A stretch of 64,000 bases of DNA from Annulohypoxylon bovei var. microspora (GCA_022836615.1 MU405220.1:124001-188000), one strand, 5' to 3'; numbered from the stretch's first letter, positions 11,227 through 23,340 are shown. A program made the numbers and translations. The notes: generated by a model from the letters alone, not told the origin.

Positions 11227-11596
11227 GGGGGGCTTTTCGGCGCCGGTTCGCATGATGATTTTATCTCTGCATAGCAAAGAATCCGATGGATGTTGGATTT
11301 GGCTAGCTTTCAAAATATATGCAAAGGTAGTTTCAGTTCTGGCGGGGAAGGTATAGAGTATCACAAATAGGGGCAATATACTATGATTAGGAGTTCGTAT
11401 CAAAATCTCTCGTAGCAATGAATAATAGAATACAAACTAACATAACTAAAATCACAAACAATCTCATTCCGTGACTATTATCTCAACGAGATAGTTATCT
11501 TCACCGATTTTGATATCTCCTCCCTCCTCAATATCCCCTCGCCGTCCTCAGCTAACCTGTCTCTCCATCCCTCATTCCGCCCATAACTACCTCCGC
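11227..11596. other. Convergent spacer
   Basis: About 370 bp between the hypothetical ORF and the 3' end of the secreted protein gene. No feature was seen apart from likely 3' UTR sequence. Confidence 0.4.
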
Positions 11597-11872
11597 TCAG
11601 GGGGGAAACGGTGTAGGCTGTTGATTATCACACTTAGGAACAGGCACACACGTGTGATCGCTCCAATCGCACCCAGAAGCCTGACAGCCCCCATCGCACG
11701 TGTACAAGCTCGGGTGGCCGTCGTCGCACTTGAGGAAGTAATCGGGGTACTCGCAGGAGATCCACGTGCCGCCCTCGGAGACGCACTCGTCGCGCACGTA
11801 CCGACCGGACAGGCGTCCCGCCGCGAAGCCGTAGACGGCGGCGGTGATGAAGATCGTGGCGGTGAACTTCAT
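11597..11872 (-). CDS. Small secreted cysteine-rich protein
   Basis: A 91-aa intronless ORF. The ATG is at 11872 (MKFTATIFITAAVYGFAAG); the longer open frame would start on TTG at 11881. An N-terminal hydrophobic signal peptide of about 19 residues ends at GFAAG. The mature chain of about 70 aa holds eight Cys (DEC, ISC, LKC, YTC, GGC, SGC, HTC, PKC) with Tyr, Asp and Gly, enough for four disulphides, and a Pro-rich end (PTPFPP). Size and composition fit apoplastic effector-like or antimicrobial-type proteins, but no named family is recognised. A role outside the cell is inferred from the signal peptide alone. Confidence 0.72.
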   Translation of the reverse strand: MKFTATIFITAAVYGFAAGRLSGRYVRDECVSEGGTWISCEYPDYFLKCDDGHPSLYTCDGGCQASGCDWSDHTCVPVPKCDNQQPTPFPP

Positions 11873-12812
11873 GGTTGACAAGGTAGATAGATAGGTTAGG
11901 TATAGACTCTATGATTGGGGGTTTCTAGGCTCGGTGTATTGGTATGGGACGATGAGCTGGCGTACAAGGAAGGACTGTGGTGTTTTGGTTGCGAGTAGAA
12001 GACTAGCTTGACAACCTTCGTGGTTGAGTGAGGAAAGAGGCAAAAAAAACCCATGAATTGCCTTCGTATTTAACTACCATGAAGAGAAGTTTCTTGTTAA
12101 AAGGAGTCCTCGTCAGGGGGGTGTCTTAAATTGACTACCTACTATATTACATACAAGTGTTCTATTCACCCAAGCATCCCAGTGCCACTGGACAGTCCTA
12201 ATCGTTCTTTCACCGTCTATTGGTATCCAACACATCTGAGTAGGTAGTTTAAGGCGATTTCAGATATAGTCAAGATGATTTAATCTGAGTAGCAAACAAG
12301 AAGTGATATTACATACATACGCCATTCAACCACGCAAGGAGTGCCTTAGCTAAACTTGAGACGTTGTGTTTAATCGCGGGTTGGTTTTAAATATATCGCA
12401 AGTAAGGGAATAAAGAATTAAAGTCGGGCCTTGCGTAAGGTAACACTCGGAACTAGGTGTTTCTCTCATAATTCATCTTCTTTCCTAACACCGAAAGGAT
12501 TGGTCCACGCAATACTTTAGAATAGCTTCACGAGGACTCAACCTTTGTGTATTGTCGACAAATCAGTATTCACTCGTCAATACCAACTAACATTAACGAG
12601 CGATTCGCTTTATTACGCTATGAATGTTTCCTAACTAATTACTACTCACTCACACGATAGCCAACCCAAAGCGCCACCAGGCGCCTCCCCATATCCCCAC
12701 GCCTGATTTCTTCGACCAGATGACTCATCTCAGACATCTGCAAATATATGTTGAATGCCGTCCCTATACAAGGTTACTCTGAAAACTGCTGTATGAAGAC
12801 GTTGGAAAGTAT
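11873..12812. other. Intergenic, no gene seen
   Basis: About 940 bp of AT-rich DNA. It includes the promoter region of the small secreted protein and the 3' flank of the oxysterol-binding protein gene. No ORF, tRNA or repeat was identified. Confidence 0.45.
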
Positions 12813-14191
12813 TTACTGGCCGAGTAACTCGCGAGCCAGCTGAGTTGTTTCATCTTCGCTCAGCTCCTGACTCTTGACTTTCTCAGCCTTAGCCGCATCA
12901 AAACGCCATAGACCTCCCGTCTTGTCTGCGTCACCGTTCGCACTTAATCCGACATTCGTGGCCAATGACTCAAGCGTCGCATCCGGCCCAGTGGCAGAGG
13001 TGAAATATCTCCGCTCCCACTCACGGCCCTCAGTTTGCTCCTTCTTCCGCATCGCACGCTGCGCCTGTTCGATCTTGGCCTTCTCTCTACCAACGTAATC
13101 CATATCGCCCTTTGTGATACCAGCCGCGACATTGGCCCATGCGCGCCGAGCCTCGAGGGGATGTTGCTTCTCAGGAGGGGCAACTATAAGCTCGGATATG
13201 GGGTTGTTGGTAGGATCCCAACTCTCAAGGAGGGTTTTTGAAGAATTAGTCTTCACTGGCCCGGAATGAATCTCGAATGCCTTCGTCCACTGACCGGAGC
13301 AATTGTAGACTACTTCCTTTTCCTTGCCGCTCGGGTATAAAGTTGCCGTAAATGAGTTTTTCTTGCCGCTTATCCAACCCTTTCCACTGTAGTCGATCTT
13401 GGCGGTGTATCCTGTTGATGAACTGATGTATGATGCGCCATCAAGCTCGATGAAGGGCGCGCCGAATATCAGCCCCTCGACGTGAAGTGACGGTAGCGTG
13501 ATCAAGAAGGTATCTTTCTCTCCAGGTTTAGAAGGATCAGGAACCGTAAGCACCGCATGTCCTATCTGCTTGATGTTAATGGTCTTGGAGAAGCTAGCCT
13601 TCTGAGCATTGTATCCTTGGAGATGGACTTTGGAGGAATTGTTGATGATGCTGTAGGCAGTAGCTGGCGGGTGATGGCTAAGTTATTAGTCAGCAAAGAT
13701 GTTCGGAGATAAGAACAAATCTAGTTTCGCTAGACGTACTTTACCTGCTCGCTGACCAATTCAGTTGTACCAGCACTATCTTCCCATTTCCCCAAAAATA
13801 GCTCGCCTAAGAAGGGGTTGAGTGGCTTCTTCTCATTGCCATATTGCTCGCTCCGGCTTGCATATTGCTGCTTGAGAGTAGTCAAGAACCATTTCAGCAC
13901 TAGCAAGGCCCTCTTCGCGGGATCAGGTTCGTTTGCGGGCGCCGCGAAGACGCTGGGGTGCTCGGCCCAGTATGAACTGAACTCGGTGAGACTCGTAGAA
14001 GAGAGGATAAAGGGCGGAGCCGTCAGGGAGGAGAGGTCGCCATTGAAAGAGGCGATAGACTGATCCAAAGAATGCGTTGTCAGCGGGGGGCAAGATAGAA
14101 GTTATGAGATGATTGTTAAATTTGAACTGACTTTGAGGAATGCGGTCCAACTAGAACCAGTGGCCTGAGAATTTGGTGTAGCTTCCGACAT
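12813..14191 (-). CDS. Oxysterol-binding protein, Osh4/Kes1 type
   Basis: Three exons (14191-14132, 14059-13740, 13677-12813) encode 414 aa, close to yeast Kes1/Osh4. Exon 1 gives MSEATPNSQATGSSWTAFLK, which joins to SIASFNGDLSSLTAPPFILS, the lid region typical of this subfamily. Intron 2 (13678-13739) has donor GTACGT and branch CTGACTAAT. The spliced signature reads EQVNHHPPATAY (E124-P131), where most members have EQVSHHPP. There is no PH domain, ankyrin repeat or FFAT motif, so this is a short lipid-transfer protein that would shuttle sterol and PI4P between Golgi/trans-Golgi and other membranes. The C-terminus holds the expected ERRYF and WRFD segments. The call is secure; only the Ser-to-Asn position depends on the splice choice. 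Confidence 0.93.
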
Positions 14192-15330
14192 GACGATGAC
14201 GTTTCCAACTAATAGCCTAATGGTTCACGGACGCCGCGGGGCTCGGATGATACCAAAGTACCCTGTGTGGTCGGCCAGACCCCCAACTTCAAGTCCGAAA
14301 GATGGTTTCAAGTTTCGTGAAAGTGGACAAGGCACAGGACCGACAAGATTATTTATTATTATCTTGGCGGGGAAGTTCCACAGGGGATCTAGATCTAGGA
14401 ATACGAGTTGTTTTATTTGATAGATCGACAAACTGTTCCAAGGTTGGGTCGCGTGTAGGGCAGGACGGGTAAACAAAGCTTCTTGTGCTTCTTGTTTTCG
14501 GAAGAAACGGAAAAGCGTGGTATCGTAAAAGTGAAACAAATTTGTATCCTTTCAGCTGAAGCGGTAGGTCGGCGGTTGTGGGACTAAATGAGTAATAGAC
14601 AATGTTAAGGTTTTGGTAGAACAAGAAGGCGGCTGCACCACTTTTGAATTTGACGTCAAAAATTAAACTTCCCCACACGTCATCGGCCCCGTACTGCCAG
14701 ACCCTTGGTAGCCCTGCTCGGGTTGCTTGGCTTTCTTGGCTACTGATTAGCGCGATCTGAATCGGCCTAAAATTGCGTGCCCAACCTTGGAATCTAAGGT
14801 TTAGGCTACGGCACTACCTGCCTATATCGGATTGAGGCTCGAGATGGCTTACAAGATGTGTATTAAGTTTGCTAGATAGGGGCTCTGTAAGTAAGTAAGC
14901 ATGTAAGCAAGTATAGTAGGGTAGTACCTAGGTATCGGGATATGTATCATATGAATGGTTCATGTTAATCTTGCAGCGTCACGTTGCATTTCCAACACGC
15001 GTTTATCAGAAATTGCTTCAACTATCCACCGAAGCTGTACGCGTGAAATAGGAGACACGCATTAAGCAGTGCTACAACCAGGAGTACGACCCGCGAAATT
15101 ATATGGTTAACGCCAAGGAGTAGAAAGACAGCTGAGTCCTATTAGGATTAAGGTGCTCGTCCACGATCCATTACAAATTACAGTCCGTTCCGGGTATCGT
15201 TCCAAGTCATGTGCCTCCTCCCGTCCGACCAGCATTTCCTTGCTGATAAGACACCTCGCATATATCATACCCGCCCTGTATATATACAGAATAAAACCTT
15301 CTCAAAACATAATTCGAAGACGTAAGCGTC
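14192..15330. other. Intergenic, promoter of OSBP gene
   Basis: About 1.1 kb between two minus-strand genes: promoter of the oxysterol-binding protein gene and 3' flank of the glycosyltransferase gene. ORFs of 76-109 codons at 14190-14678 are AT-biased and overlap one another on both strands; none is supported. Confidence 0.45.
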
Positions 15331-16774
15331 CTATCGTGGAGAATGGCATGAGCTTTCTAGCTTCTCGGCTAGCTTCCCATTTATGCCTGAAAATCGACCC
15401 TCGGCAGGATCTCCGAGGATTGCCCATCGTGCAAAGTGACACTGTTGCCGTCCAGGATCGAACGTCCAAGCCAGGCATTCGTCTGAGTGTTCGTGGCAGA
15501 TTTTGACACACTCGTCAACTTCTATGATTTTATTCACGGTTATACTATATTCGTCAAGTCGTCCGACATAATCCATATTGATTCGAATCGGTTCGGCGAT
15601 GAATGTCGAGAAGTCCGGTGCACCATAGATCTTCCCCAATTGTCCCCAAAATACGGGTTTCGTCATGTTCTTGAAGGTTTCACCTACGTGCATCATAGCA
15701 TCGCTGTTCCCAAGGCCGTGGAAGGAAACAAGGGGTAAACAGAACCGGTCAACCCACATCCGCGTCATCCAGGGAGACTCCCCATTGAAGAGTCGTCGAT
15801 ACGTCTCGTCTAAGTAGATTCCGATCTTCATGAATGTCGTAGAAAGTAACTTATCACCCCAGATCGCCGTAGGTGACTCTTGATGACCTTCAGCAACGAC
15901 CTCCGGGTGTTGGTCGTATAGCTTGCTAAGCGCCGCGCCGGACATGACCACAGACGACCCACCATGTGGGAAACGGCCTTTGTAGTCGCCCACCGGATTC
16001 CCAAGAAAGTGTGGCTTGGCATAATTCAAGTGACCCAGAACTAGACTCAAGGACGACTTGACGATGTATGTGTCATCGTCCGCCATGATGTACCACTTCT
16101 TCTTTGGCAAAGTTTGCCAGGCATACTCAAGACTGGGGAGGAACTAGAATTAAGTTAGTTAATGTTCATTTGTTTGATACTCGTAGTGCATGTCTAACCT
16201 TCATCGCATCGAGTTCCCATCCCATGTCTTTACCTAATCCATCAGCAAGCATCCACTCTTCGCCATCAACAGCATCAGCAAGGTTCGCGTATTTCATCAC
16301 ACGTTCCTGCTGCTCGTGGCCCTTTAGAGCCCCTCGCCCAAGGTTCCATCCAATGATGTCAATTACTGGCACCTCTTTGCCATTTGCAAATGTGTAGTTT
16401 CTTTGGTCCGGGAGTAGCGGGAAATCCTGGGTAACTATAGTGTCGGCGTAAAAAGACTCGTTGCTCAATGCTCGCAGCGCTGCTGGAACTCGCCGTTTCG
16501 TTCCAAAGCCGGTCTTAACTATTATGGCGATATCGTTATTAGGGTCGATCGGATAACGCTGAGGTTTGAATAACCACGAATCGGTTGGGTGGATATTTTG
16601 GTAATAGTCTTCAATGACATTTTGTTGGAATCTAAAGAAGGATCTCGGTCGGCTGTCGTAAGGCGTCAAATTGTAAATAATAAAAAGAAGACCCAGGACG
16701 CCCAATATTATCTTCTGCGGACGAGACAGGCGTGTTATACAGGAGCGAATGGACCTCCGCTCAACGATCCCCAT
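15331..16774 (-). CDS. GT31/Fringe-like type II membrane glycosyltransferase with PAN-like C-terminus
   Basis: Two exons (16774-16199, 16143-15331) join across a 55-bp intron (donor GTTAGA, branch ACTAAC, acceptor TTCTAG), giving LDAMK-FLPSLEYAWQTL and a 462-aa protein. A short cytosolic N-terminus leads to one signal-anchor helix (about 21-36). The catalytic domain follows, with the DxD-type metal motif in YIMADDDTYIV (D214-D216) and HGGSSVVMSGAAL, the Fringe-type Gly-rich acceptor-side motif. The last 75 residues have a Cys-spaced PAN/Apple-like pattern (DECVKICHEHSDECLAWTFD...QCHFARW). It should be a Golgi-lumen UDP-sugar transferase; donor and acceptor sugars are not evident. The protein is intact with no frameshift. 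Confidence 0.87.
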
Positions 16775-18150
16775 TGTTGCGGTTCACTGCTGTTGCTGAT
16801 TTATCGATATGGCTCTACAACCGAGACCAACAACCACAAGATGCCGACCAGGGAGACGCGGAACATGCGTACAGAAGGTGGAATTTTTGAAAAGAATGTG
16901 TGGATGGTTCGTAGAGGGCGGGATGTAGGACAAACTAAGGGTAATGAGCACCTATGTAATAGATAGGTACTGTACCTAGATAGGTTGATTGAAGAAAGGG
17001 ATGAAAAGGAAAATGAGAAATGAGAACTTTTCTTCCTTGGAACTTAGTTAGAGTTCAGAAGCAATCAAGTAATTGAGCTTGCAGCATGCGGGGGTTAGGA
17101 GGTTTAGTGTACGGGCTAGGTATCTAATTTTGGGACTGATCTTGCTCAGGGGTGTGTGGTTGGCTGAAAATGATGGACATTGTGACGGAAGTACGGATTC
17201 TTGCTTTTCTTTAAACCATAGAGTCGGACTTGTGTACAGGCCAAATACAAGTCCGGGTGCACAAAGATTACGCGTACCTACTGTAAAAGCGCGCCATCAG
17301 GGGTAGATAGTTAAGTACCTAGGTACCTTCATACATAGATAAAGCAGTAACACTGGAATATTGAAATAGAAACGGACACAAAAACGCAGTTACGAAGCAT
17401 CTCTCTTTAATCCATGTCTTTAATAATTATGCGATTACAATCGCTCAATTTCGTGCCAATTATCCAAGCTTCTCAAATGCATAGGCAGAGAAAACGTACG
17501 ACGTACGACGTACATACCTACCAAAGATCATGAGCAGAACTTCAGCGACAGCATAATCTATGTTTCACGTTTCAATGATGTTGGAAACATCCCTATTACG
17601 ATTACTGTTACTAGACTTTTTCTAAAACAGCCGTTCCCTACGAAAATGAATACTCCTAATTACATCACTACCTAGTATGGAAAGACATTATCTTCAGCTC
17701 ATAAATGTCACATATCGGATCGACAATCAACTCGTATCGAGCTTGACGCAAGGAAGAGGCTAGGATACTAGGTAATTAAGGTACCGGGACTACTATCGAC
17801 AAGAAGACTCGATAAACACAATGGAAGTAGACTAATCCGCATAGGCGTCTACTACCAAATTCTTTAGAGCTTTAAAGCTACGCAGATGGATACTTCATTA
17901 ACACAATGTCTAACTTCTATTTGAAATATTCGATCTTTGAAGTTTGCTTCCGACACCATGGATGAATCGCGATTCCTTCGCCCCACCCAGACTTGGCATT
18001 AATCTATTGGATACCTATCGAAACAGCTGATTAACAAATCCAAGCATTTAAAGTCGAAGCTGACTGCGTTCATTGCACGATGCAAGAACACCGAATTCTC
18101 TTCCTTATGTCTCTTATCTCACTAAAAGTAGTTTTCGAAGTTATAACGCT
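16775..18150. other. Intergenic, divergent promoters
   Basis: About 1.4 kb between the minus-strand glycosyltransferase and the plus-strand P450. It holds a short CGTACGA direct repeat near 17498-17515 and several CTAGGTACCT-type motifs that recur through the window. No gene was recognised. Confidence 0.45.
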
Positions 18151-20041
18151 ATGTCGCAATCCCTAGGGCCTTTAGGTCCCAATACCGCCTCGATTATCAT
18201 GAAGAGTCTCGGTTATCTCGTGCTGGTTGGGTTGGCCGCTTTCTTTTACCGCCTGTATCAGATTCGAATGCTGTTTCGACGGGTCCAGAATGAGCATAGC
18301 ATTGTGGGTGCCTTTTAACATGGCCACCTCATGAATTTGAGCTGCCACATCATAGTACCTATCTCCTGGCACCAAACGCGTTACATAATCTGTCTCGCAT
18401 TAGGTCCAGTTCTAGATTTAGACATTGAACCCGAGGCCAGCTATTTCTCCAACGATACTAACTGTTTATAGCCAATTCTCCCCCATTCGTTTCTATTCGG
18501 TCACCTCGTGACAATCGCTAAAGCCAGCATAAAGCATCGAATCCCGCGAGATGCCAATGGTCAATGGATATTCTATCACCTCAAGCGGGAATATCCTGAG
18601 ATTTTAAACAAAGGTATAGTATATTTGGACGTTTGGCCGATTGGTTACCCTATGATAGCAGTCTATCATCCAAATCTGATGGCCCAGTTCATTCAGGAGA
18701 ATAGTCTCCCTAAATACTGGGCCATGGGACAAGTTGAGTTCAAAGGCTTCACAGGAGGTCAAGACTTAGTGACTATGGATGGCCCAGAATGGAAGAAAGC
18801 TCGAAGCCTATTTAATCCTGGTTTCTCAGTCAGGAATCTGCTATCACTAGTTCCTGACATGATCGAGGAAGTCTTGGTCTTCCGAGAGCGATTCCGAAAG
18901 GCCGCGGCGTCCAAGCAAGTTGTAAATCTCGAAGATTACACGACCGATATAACCGTAGACATTGTTGGTCGCGCTGTATTGTAAGCTTTAACCAGAGGAG
19001 TCCCACCGACGTAACTACCCCCGTGTCTAACATAGCGGCAGGGGAGCGCGTCTAGAAACGCAAGTCAAGCCGAATCGATTAATGGCAACGATGAAATCTC
19101 AGATAAGCCTGATGTTTTTCGAGCTCGACCTCATTAAGCTCTTGAACCCGATTCGTTCATTTAAAAATTGGGCATACAATCGTATTATTCAGAGCGAGCT
19201 AGTTCCTTACATTTTGAATACTGCTCAAAACTACGAGAAAATCGAAGGACCTAAAACAATTGTTGCACTTGCTCTAAAATCATATGTCAGCGAGACGCAA
19301 GATTACTCGACTGGAGGGAATATCCCATATGAGTTTATTGACCGAGTTGTCAAGCATATCAAGATTTTTATGTTCGCCGGACATGATACGACTGCTACTG
19401 TCCTTGCATATATCTATTACTTGCTGAGCAAGCATCCAGATAAGGCGGCCAAAATGCGAGCTGAACACGATGAAGTTCTAGGTGTCGATCCGACAACCGC
19501 TGCTAACCGCATTAGAGCCGACCCTACATTGCTAAACAAGATGCCCTACACGATAGCTGTCCTCCGAGAAACATTGCGCCTGTATCCACCCGTAGGCGGT
19601 TCAATTCGCCAGTCCCCGCCAGGGCATTTCCTTACACATCCCGAAACTGGAGTTCGCTATCCGACTTATGGTTTTATGATGCATTCCTCCGCGGCGACCC
19701 TACTACGCGACCCAGATTATTGGCCTGATGCCGACTCGTTCATTCCAGAACGATTCATGACGCACGACGAGAGCGACCCCCTGTACCCCGTTAAAAACAC
19801 CTGGCGGCCATTTGAGATGGGTCCTCGAGCCTGTATTGGCCAAGAGTTGGTTTCCGTAGAGGTTAGACTCATTCTCGCCCTAACGGTACGCGAGTTTGAA
19901 GTTGAGGAAGCCTACCCCAAGGACGCGCCGGAGTGGATGGGTGACAAGGCATATCAAATCTCTAATCCCGAAGTTATCGCCACAGCCCATATCAAGGATG
20001 GCCTCCCTGTGAGGATTAAGTCCAGAAATTGGAGCTTGTAG
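18151..20041 (+). CDS. Cytochrome P450 monooxygenase, CYP59-like
   Basis: Three exons (18151-18303, 18472-18980, 19042-20041) encode 553 aa. Intron 1 is 168 bp (donor GTGGGT, branch ATACTAACT); intron 2 is 61 bp (donor GTAAGC). The joins read EHSI-PILPHSFLFGHL and GRAVL-GARLETQVK. An N-terminal membrane helix (YLVLVGLAAFFYRLYQI) anchors it to the ER. Motifs are the I-helix AGHDTTA, K-helix ETLR (E397, R400), PERF, and the heme loop FEMGPRACIG with Cys485 as thiolate ligand. The pattern resembles the StcF/CYP59 group linked to polyketide secondary metabolism, but no polyketide synthase or other pathway gene is adjacent, so the substrate is unknown. It would need a CPR redox partner. All catalytic residues are present. 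Confidence 0.92.
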
Positions 20042-20679
20042 ACAACCCTTCAGAGATATTTCAACAACTCATATTTAGATCATTGGATTTATAGGCATAA
20101 TGAGTTCTATTGATACCTATATGAACCTTGTGAGTAATAACTCTTCTTAAGGAGGCTTAGAAGTTGAGGGTCTAAGCAGGCTAGAAACTGTAAAGACTGA
20201 ACTGGAGAGCTACTAAAATTATACAATAGCTAGGTAGGTACCTATAAATAATTGGCAGGAAGGGGTCAGTCTTATAAAACATCATGACTAATGGAACAAT
20301 CACCTAGCCACCTAGATAATGAGATACGACCGTTTCTACGACAAGCCCCAGGGAAAGGGGGAATATACCTCATGTCAAATTTTATTGACCCTAAAGAAAG
20401 GGTGACAACAATGTTGTTACACAAAGAGCTCTAGGCCTATATACTAAGAATTGTGGTATACAGACAACGTCCCTGTGTCTACCTAGATAGGGGCTCTAGG
20501 GCTAGCCTCCACCGGGTCTACACCCCTGGCAGGCTAACCCCCAATCAACCCCCGATCCAGCCAGACCCCTAATAACCCCGGGGCTAGCCCTTTAACGCCG
20601 TTAATAGACCTCTAACACCGGCTATATAACTGAGCTGGCTCGGGAGTATCGCTAGAGAAGAAATTTCGTAAGCGCGTTA
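20042..20679. other. Intergenic with a GC-rich block
   Basis: About 640 bp between convergent genes. A GC-rich patch at 20490-20600 stands out in AT-rich DNA and carries GGGCTAGCC at both ends in inverted sense (near 20498 and 20581). No coding potential was seen. Confidence 0.4.
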
Positions 20680-21859
20680 TTACGATGCGACAAGAGGAGA
20701 TCCTCTCGTTTCATGCGATTTTTCGTGCTCTGCGTGCCGACCAATCTCTATGCCGTTTTTCGAATGGCTATCGCGTTCTGAACAGTCCTCGTACTCCACT
20801 TCTTCCCATTGATTCTCATGACTACTCTTATGCTTCGTAGAGTCATCGTACTGTATATCACTCTTCGGTTCCACGGAGTGCTCACTCTCAGCGTGACTCT
20901 CGTCATCCACGCTATCCTTACATTCGGATTGGTCTCCATCGGACTCGGACCCATCCTCATCTTTCATAACAGTCGGCTTAGTTGGAAGTTTAGCCAACTC
21001 CCCTAATTTCTTTTCAGCTTGGATCATAAACTCAGTTGTCTCATCAATTACAAGACGTAGATCCTCATCGACTTCGGTTCGTATTTCCTTGAGACGTCGC
21101 TTCCAGAAACACCATCGCTCAAGGCTAAACCCGCTATCGCCGGTGTACAGTGGTCCCCCACGATACGGGCGATTACCACGCTCTTTTTCAGGATAATCCG
21201 AAAGGGTGCTGAGGAGTGATTCGCGCAGGAGGTGATGCCCACTCTGACCGATCCATTCCCTTACGACTCGTATCCTAGTGTCTGCTACCGGTTCGCCGCT
21301 TGCCACAGCCGGTGATAATGAGGTCTCGAGGCCAATTCGAAGTTCCCAGATTGGAAAGTTTTTCCATCGTATAATTTCTTTACTGTAAAGCTTAGCAAGA
21401 AAAGAGTTGAGGTTGATCCACTCGAAGTTAGTAAAGTTTCTTAGGTTGCGTGGTGTAGGTTCCGGGGCTGTCAACAAGGTCAGCGATACGCGCATTAGAA
21501 GTACGAGGGCCTTGTATGCAACACTTACATGCATTCCAGGCTTCTCTCATCGACATGCCCAAATCTTCCAGGCTCTTCCACCTCTGTATCTAACTCAGGT
21601 TAATGACTATCGTGTAGAGGGTATTCATATTCAATACCTTTTCTTTTTCTTCGGATGCGTATAGTGAGGCTACAGTTCTCACAAGTACATCTTGTGCTGA
21701 GCTGCGAGGCGGGATTTGAGCGGCAATATTCACGATTTCTTCTCCAAATTGCCACGCAAAATAACCAGGGTCCACTTCTGATAATTCTGATAGTTCCAGG
21801 GAAACAAACTTAGCTACTCCGTCGATGAAATGCTTCGTTCGCCCATCTAGGTTAACCAC
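20680..21859 (-). CDS. DUF3632-family protein, 5' end unresolved
   Basis: Three coding exons can be placed: about 21859-21638, 21583-21529 and 21467-20680. Introns of 54 bp (donor GTATTG) and 61 bp (donor GTAAGT, branch GCTGAC) restore IPPRSSAQDVLVRTVASLYA, then RWKSLEDLGMSMREAWN and EWINLNSFLAKLY...WELRIGLE, a conserved pattern of the fungal DUF3632 family of unknown function. The C-terminal 100 residues are highly acidic, rich in Asp, Glu, His and Ser. No ATG precedes the first exon in frame, so an upstream exon is missing. The ORF at 22006-22302 could supply it but no clean splice was found. Expression or integrity is therefore uncertain; the gene may be a 5'-decayed copy. Confidence 0.65.
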
Positions 21860-22005
21860 AGCAGGCAGCTTCTGTTATACGGATTATATAATGATCCGTG
21901 ATCACGTGAGCTCTTTGGGCTATAACTACCTGAACTTCCCCTCTTTCGAAAAGAAGAACCTTTCCTTCTTTTCTTCAGGGACCTCAGAGTCAAAACTGTT
22001 TATTA

Positions 22006-22302
22006 TTAAAATGAATATAATCTATTCCAAGCCCTCAATATGAGCCCTTGTAACAGCTTCAGCGCAGCTACAAATAGCTCGACGATGGTTTCGCCAAAAT
22101 CGGACAACCGGAGGCATTTATATACAAGGTAGTCAAAGCTGACCTCGCTGGTGACCAGGTTCGTGCTGTGTTTGCGCCAAGCAAATTCAGTGTTGTCGGG
22201 TGCCATGCTAATTTCGTGTTTCGGAGCGCCATGTTCAATCTTGTTAGTCAGCACATTGGTGATGGATTCCCCAAGATTAGAAACAACTTGGATGGCCGCC
22301 AT
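22006..22302 (-). CDS. Hypothetical 98-aa ORF upstream of DUF3632 gene
   Basis: The ORF begins at ATG 22302 (MAAIQVVSNLGESITNVLT) and stops at 22006. It is on the same strand as and just upstream of the DUF3632 exons. Composition is plausible for a protein, partly amphipathic helical, with no domain recognised. The phrase GAATCCATCACCA occurs twice close together at its start, suggesting a small internal duplication. It may be a separate gene, an unjoined first exon of the neighbour, or chance. Confidence 0.25.
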   Translation of the reverse strand: MAAIQVVSNLGESITNVLTNKIEHGAPKHEISMAPDNTEFAWRKHSTNLVTSEVSFDYLVYKCLRLSDFGETIVELFVAALKLLQGLILRAWNRLYSF

Positions 22303-23340
22303 GCTGGTGATGGATTCTCTGAGTCGGCGAATTGACCGCAGTCTATAGCCTGAACATAAGTTTTGGAGTTTTAATGATTTTTTTAAGATAGGCGTGTCTC
22401 AGAATGATTTGTTAAAAGTAGAGGTTGAGATTACTTGTGTAAGAGAGAAGCTTTGGAGTGATAGAATAAGATGCCCACCTGGCAGTGCCAGGTGCTTATC
22501 GGCTTACGTAAGGTGGTGACTCGGCTTGGCACCTGCGAGGTGCCCAGTGCCAGGTGGCAACCTTCAATTTAGGTAATCAATCGTCCAAACAAACAGAACC
22601 TCTAATATGGATATGTATCTAGGTACCTTAACCTACCTACTGGTATGTAAGTCGGCGTATTGTCTATGTTCTCAGACCTCAATGAGTCACGATTACCATT
22701 GTCAAATGTGAGTAGTTTTTTTTACACAGTTTTCAGAAATTTTATTATATCGACATCAACCAATCAAATCGGGATAACTCATTAAAGATTCCCCAAAAAG
22801 GTATGGTGCACAGTTTTAAAACAGTGCGAAATACGTTCTTACCTAGGTAAGTATTTTTATTTTTCATCATTCGTACTATAATTACTATTATTAATGCCCT
22901 CATCTCCTTAAGGAGGATTATAAGAATCGTCCTTAGACAGATAGAATACCTACCTACCTACTATTCACCCGACTCTCAGTTAATCAGAATTCAGCTTCCT
23001 TGGGCGTTGGTGGGAAGTTATTTGTGATTAGGCGCATTCTACCTGTCCGGTGATAATTGTCAATTAAGGGGACAACTACAAGCCAGGATTTCATGGACAA
23101 AAATCATTTAATTTTATGTGTAATATAAGGTTTGGATGCATGTTTTTATTTAAAAAGGAAAAAACAATTAAGTACATATGTAAGTGAGTACCTACATCTA
23201 TGGATGTAATAAACAATTATTTTTATTATATAAAAAAGGGGCCGCCGACGATATTCGCTTAAAATATCGATAGCATATTTCTCGTTTGAAAGCTTAGACT
23301 TACATAGCACCACTCTAAAATATAGAATCTGAAATAAACA
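22303..23340. other. AT-rich gene-free stretch with a compact palindrome
   Basis: About 1 kb of AT-rich DNA with many TA-rich runs. Its one conspicuous element is the nested palindrome at 22476-22558, listed separately. No ORF of substance was seen. Confidence 0.45.
22476..22558. repeat. Nested palindromic element
   Basis: The left part is a perfect inverted repeat CACCTGGCA-G-TGCCAGGTG (22476-22494). The right part holds a perfect hairpin GGCACCT-GCG-AGGTGCC (22528-22544) followed by AGTGCCAGGTGGC. The outer ends CCACCTGGCA (left) and TGCCAGGTGG (right, 22549-22558) are inverted copies, so the whole 80 bp can fold. It resembles a very short inverted-repeat mobile element or a protein-binding palindrome. 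No clear target duplication was found. Confidence 0.5.

Noticed and set aside
20490..20600. GC-rich block with inverted GGGCTAGCC as a MITE
   Set aside because: GGGCTAGCC is nearly self-complementary, so inverted copies are weak evidence; no longer TIR or target duplication was found.
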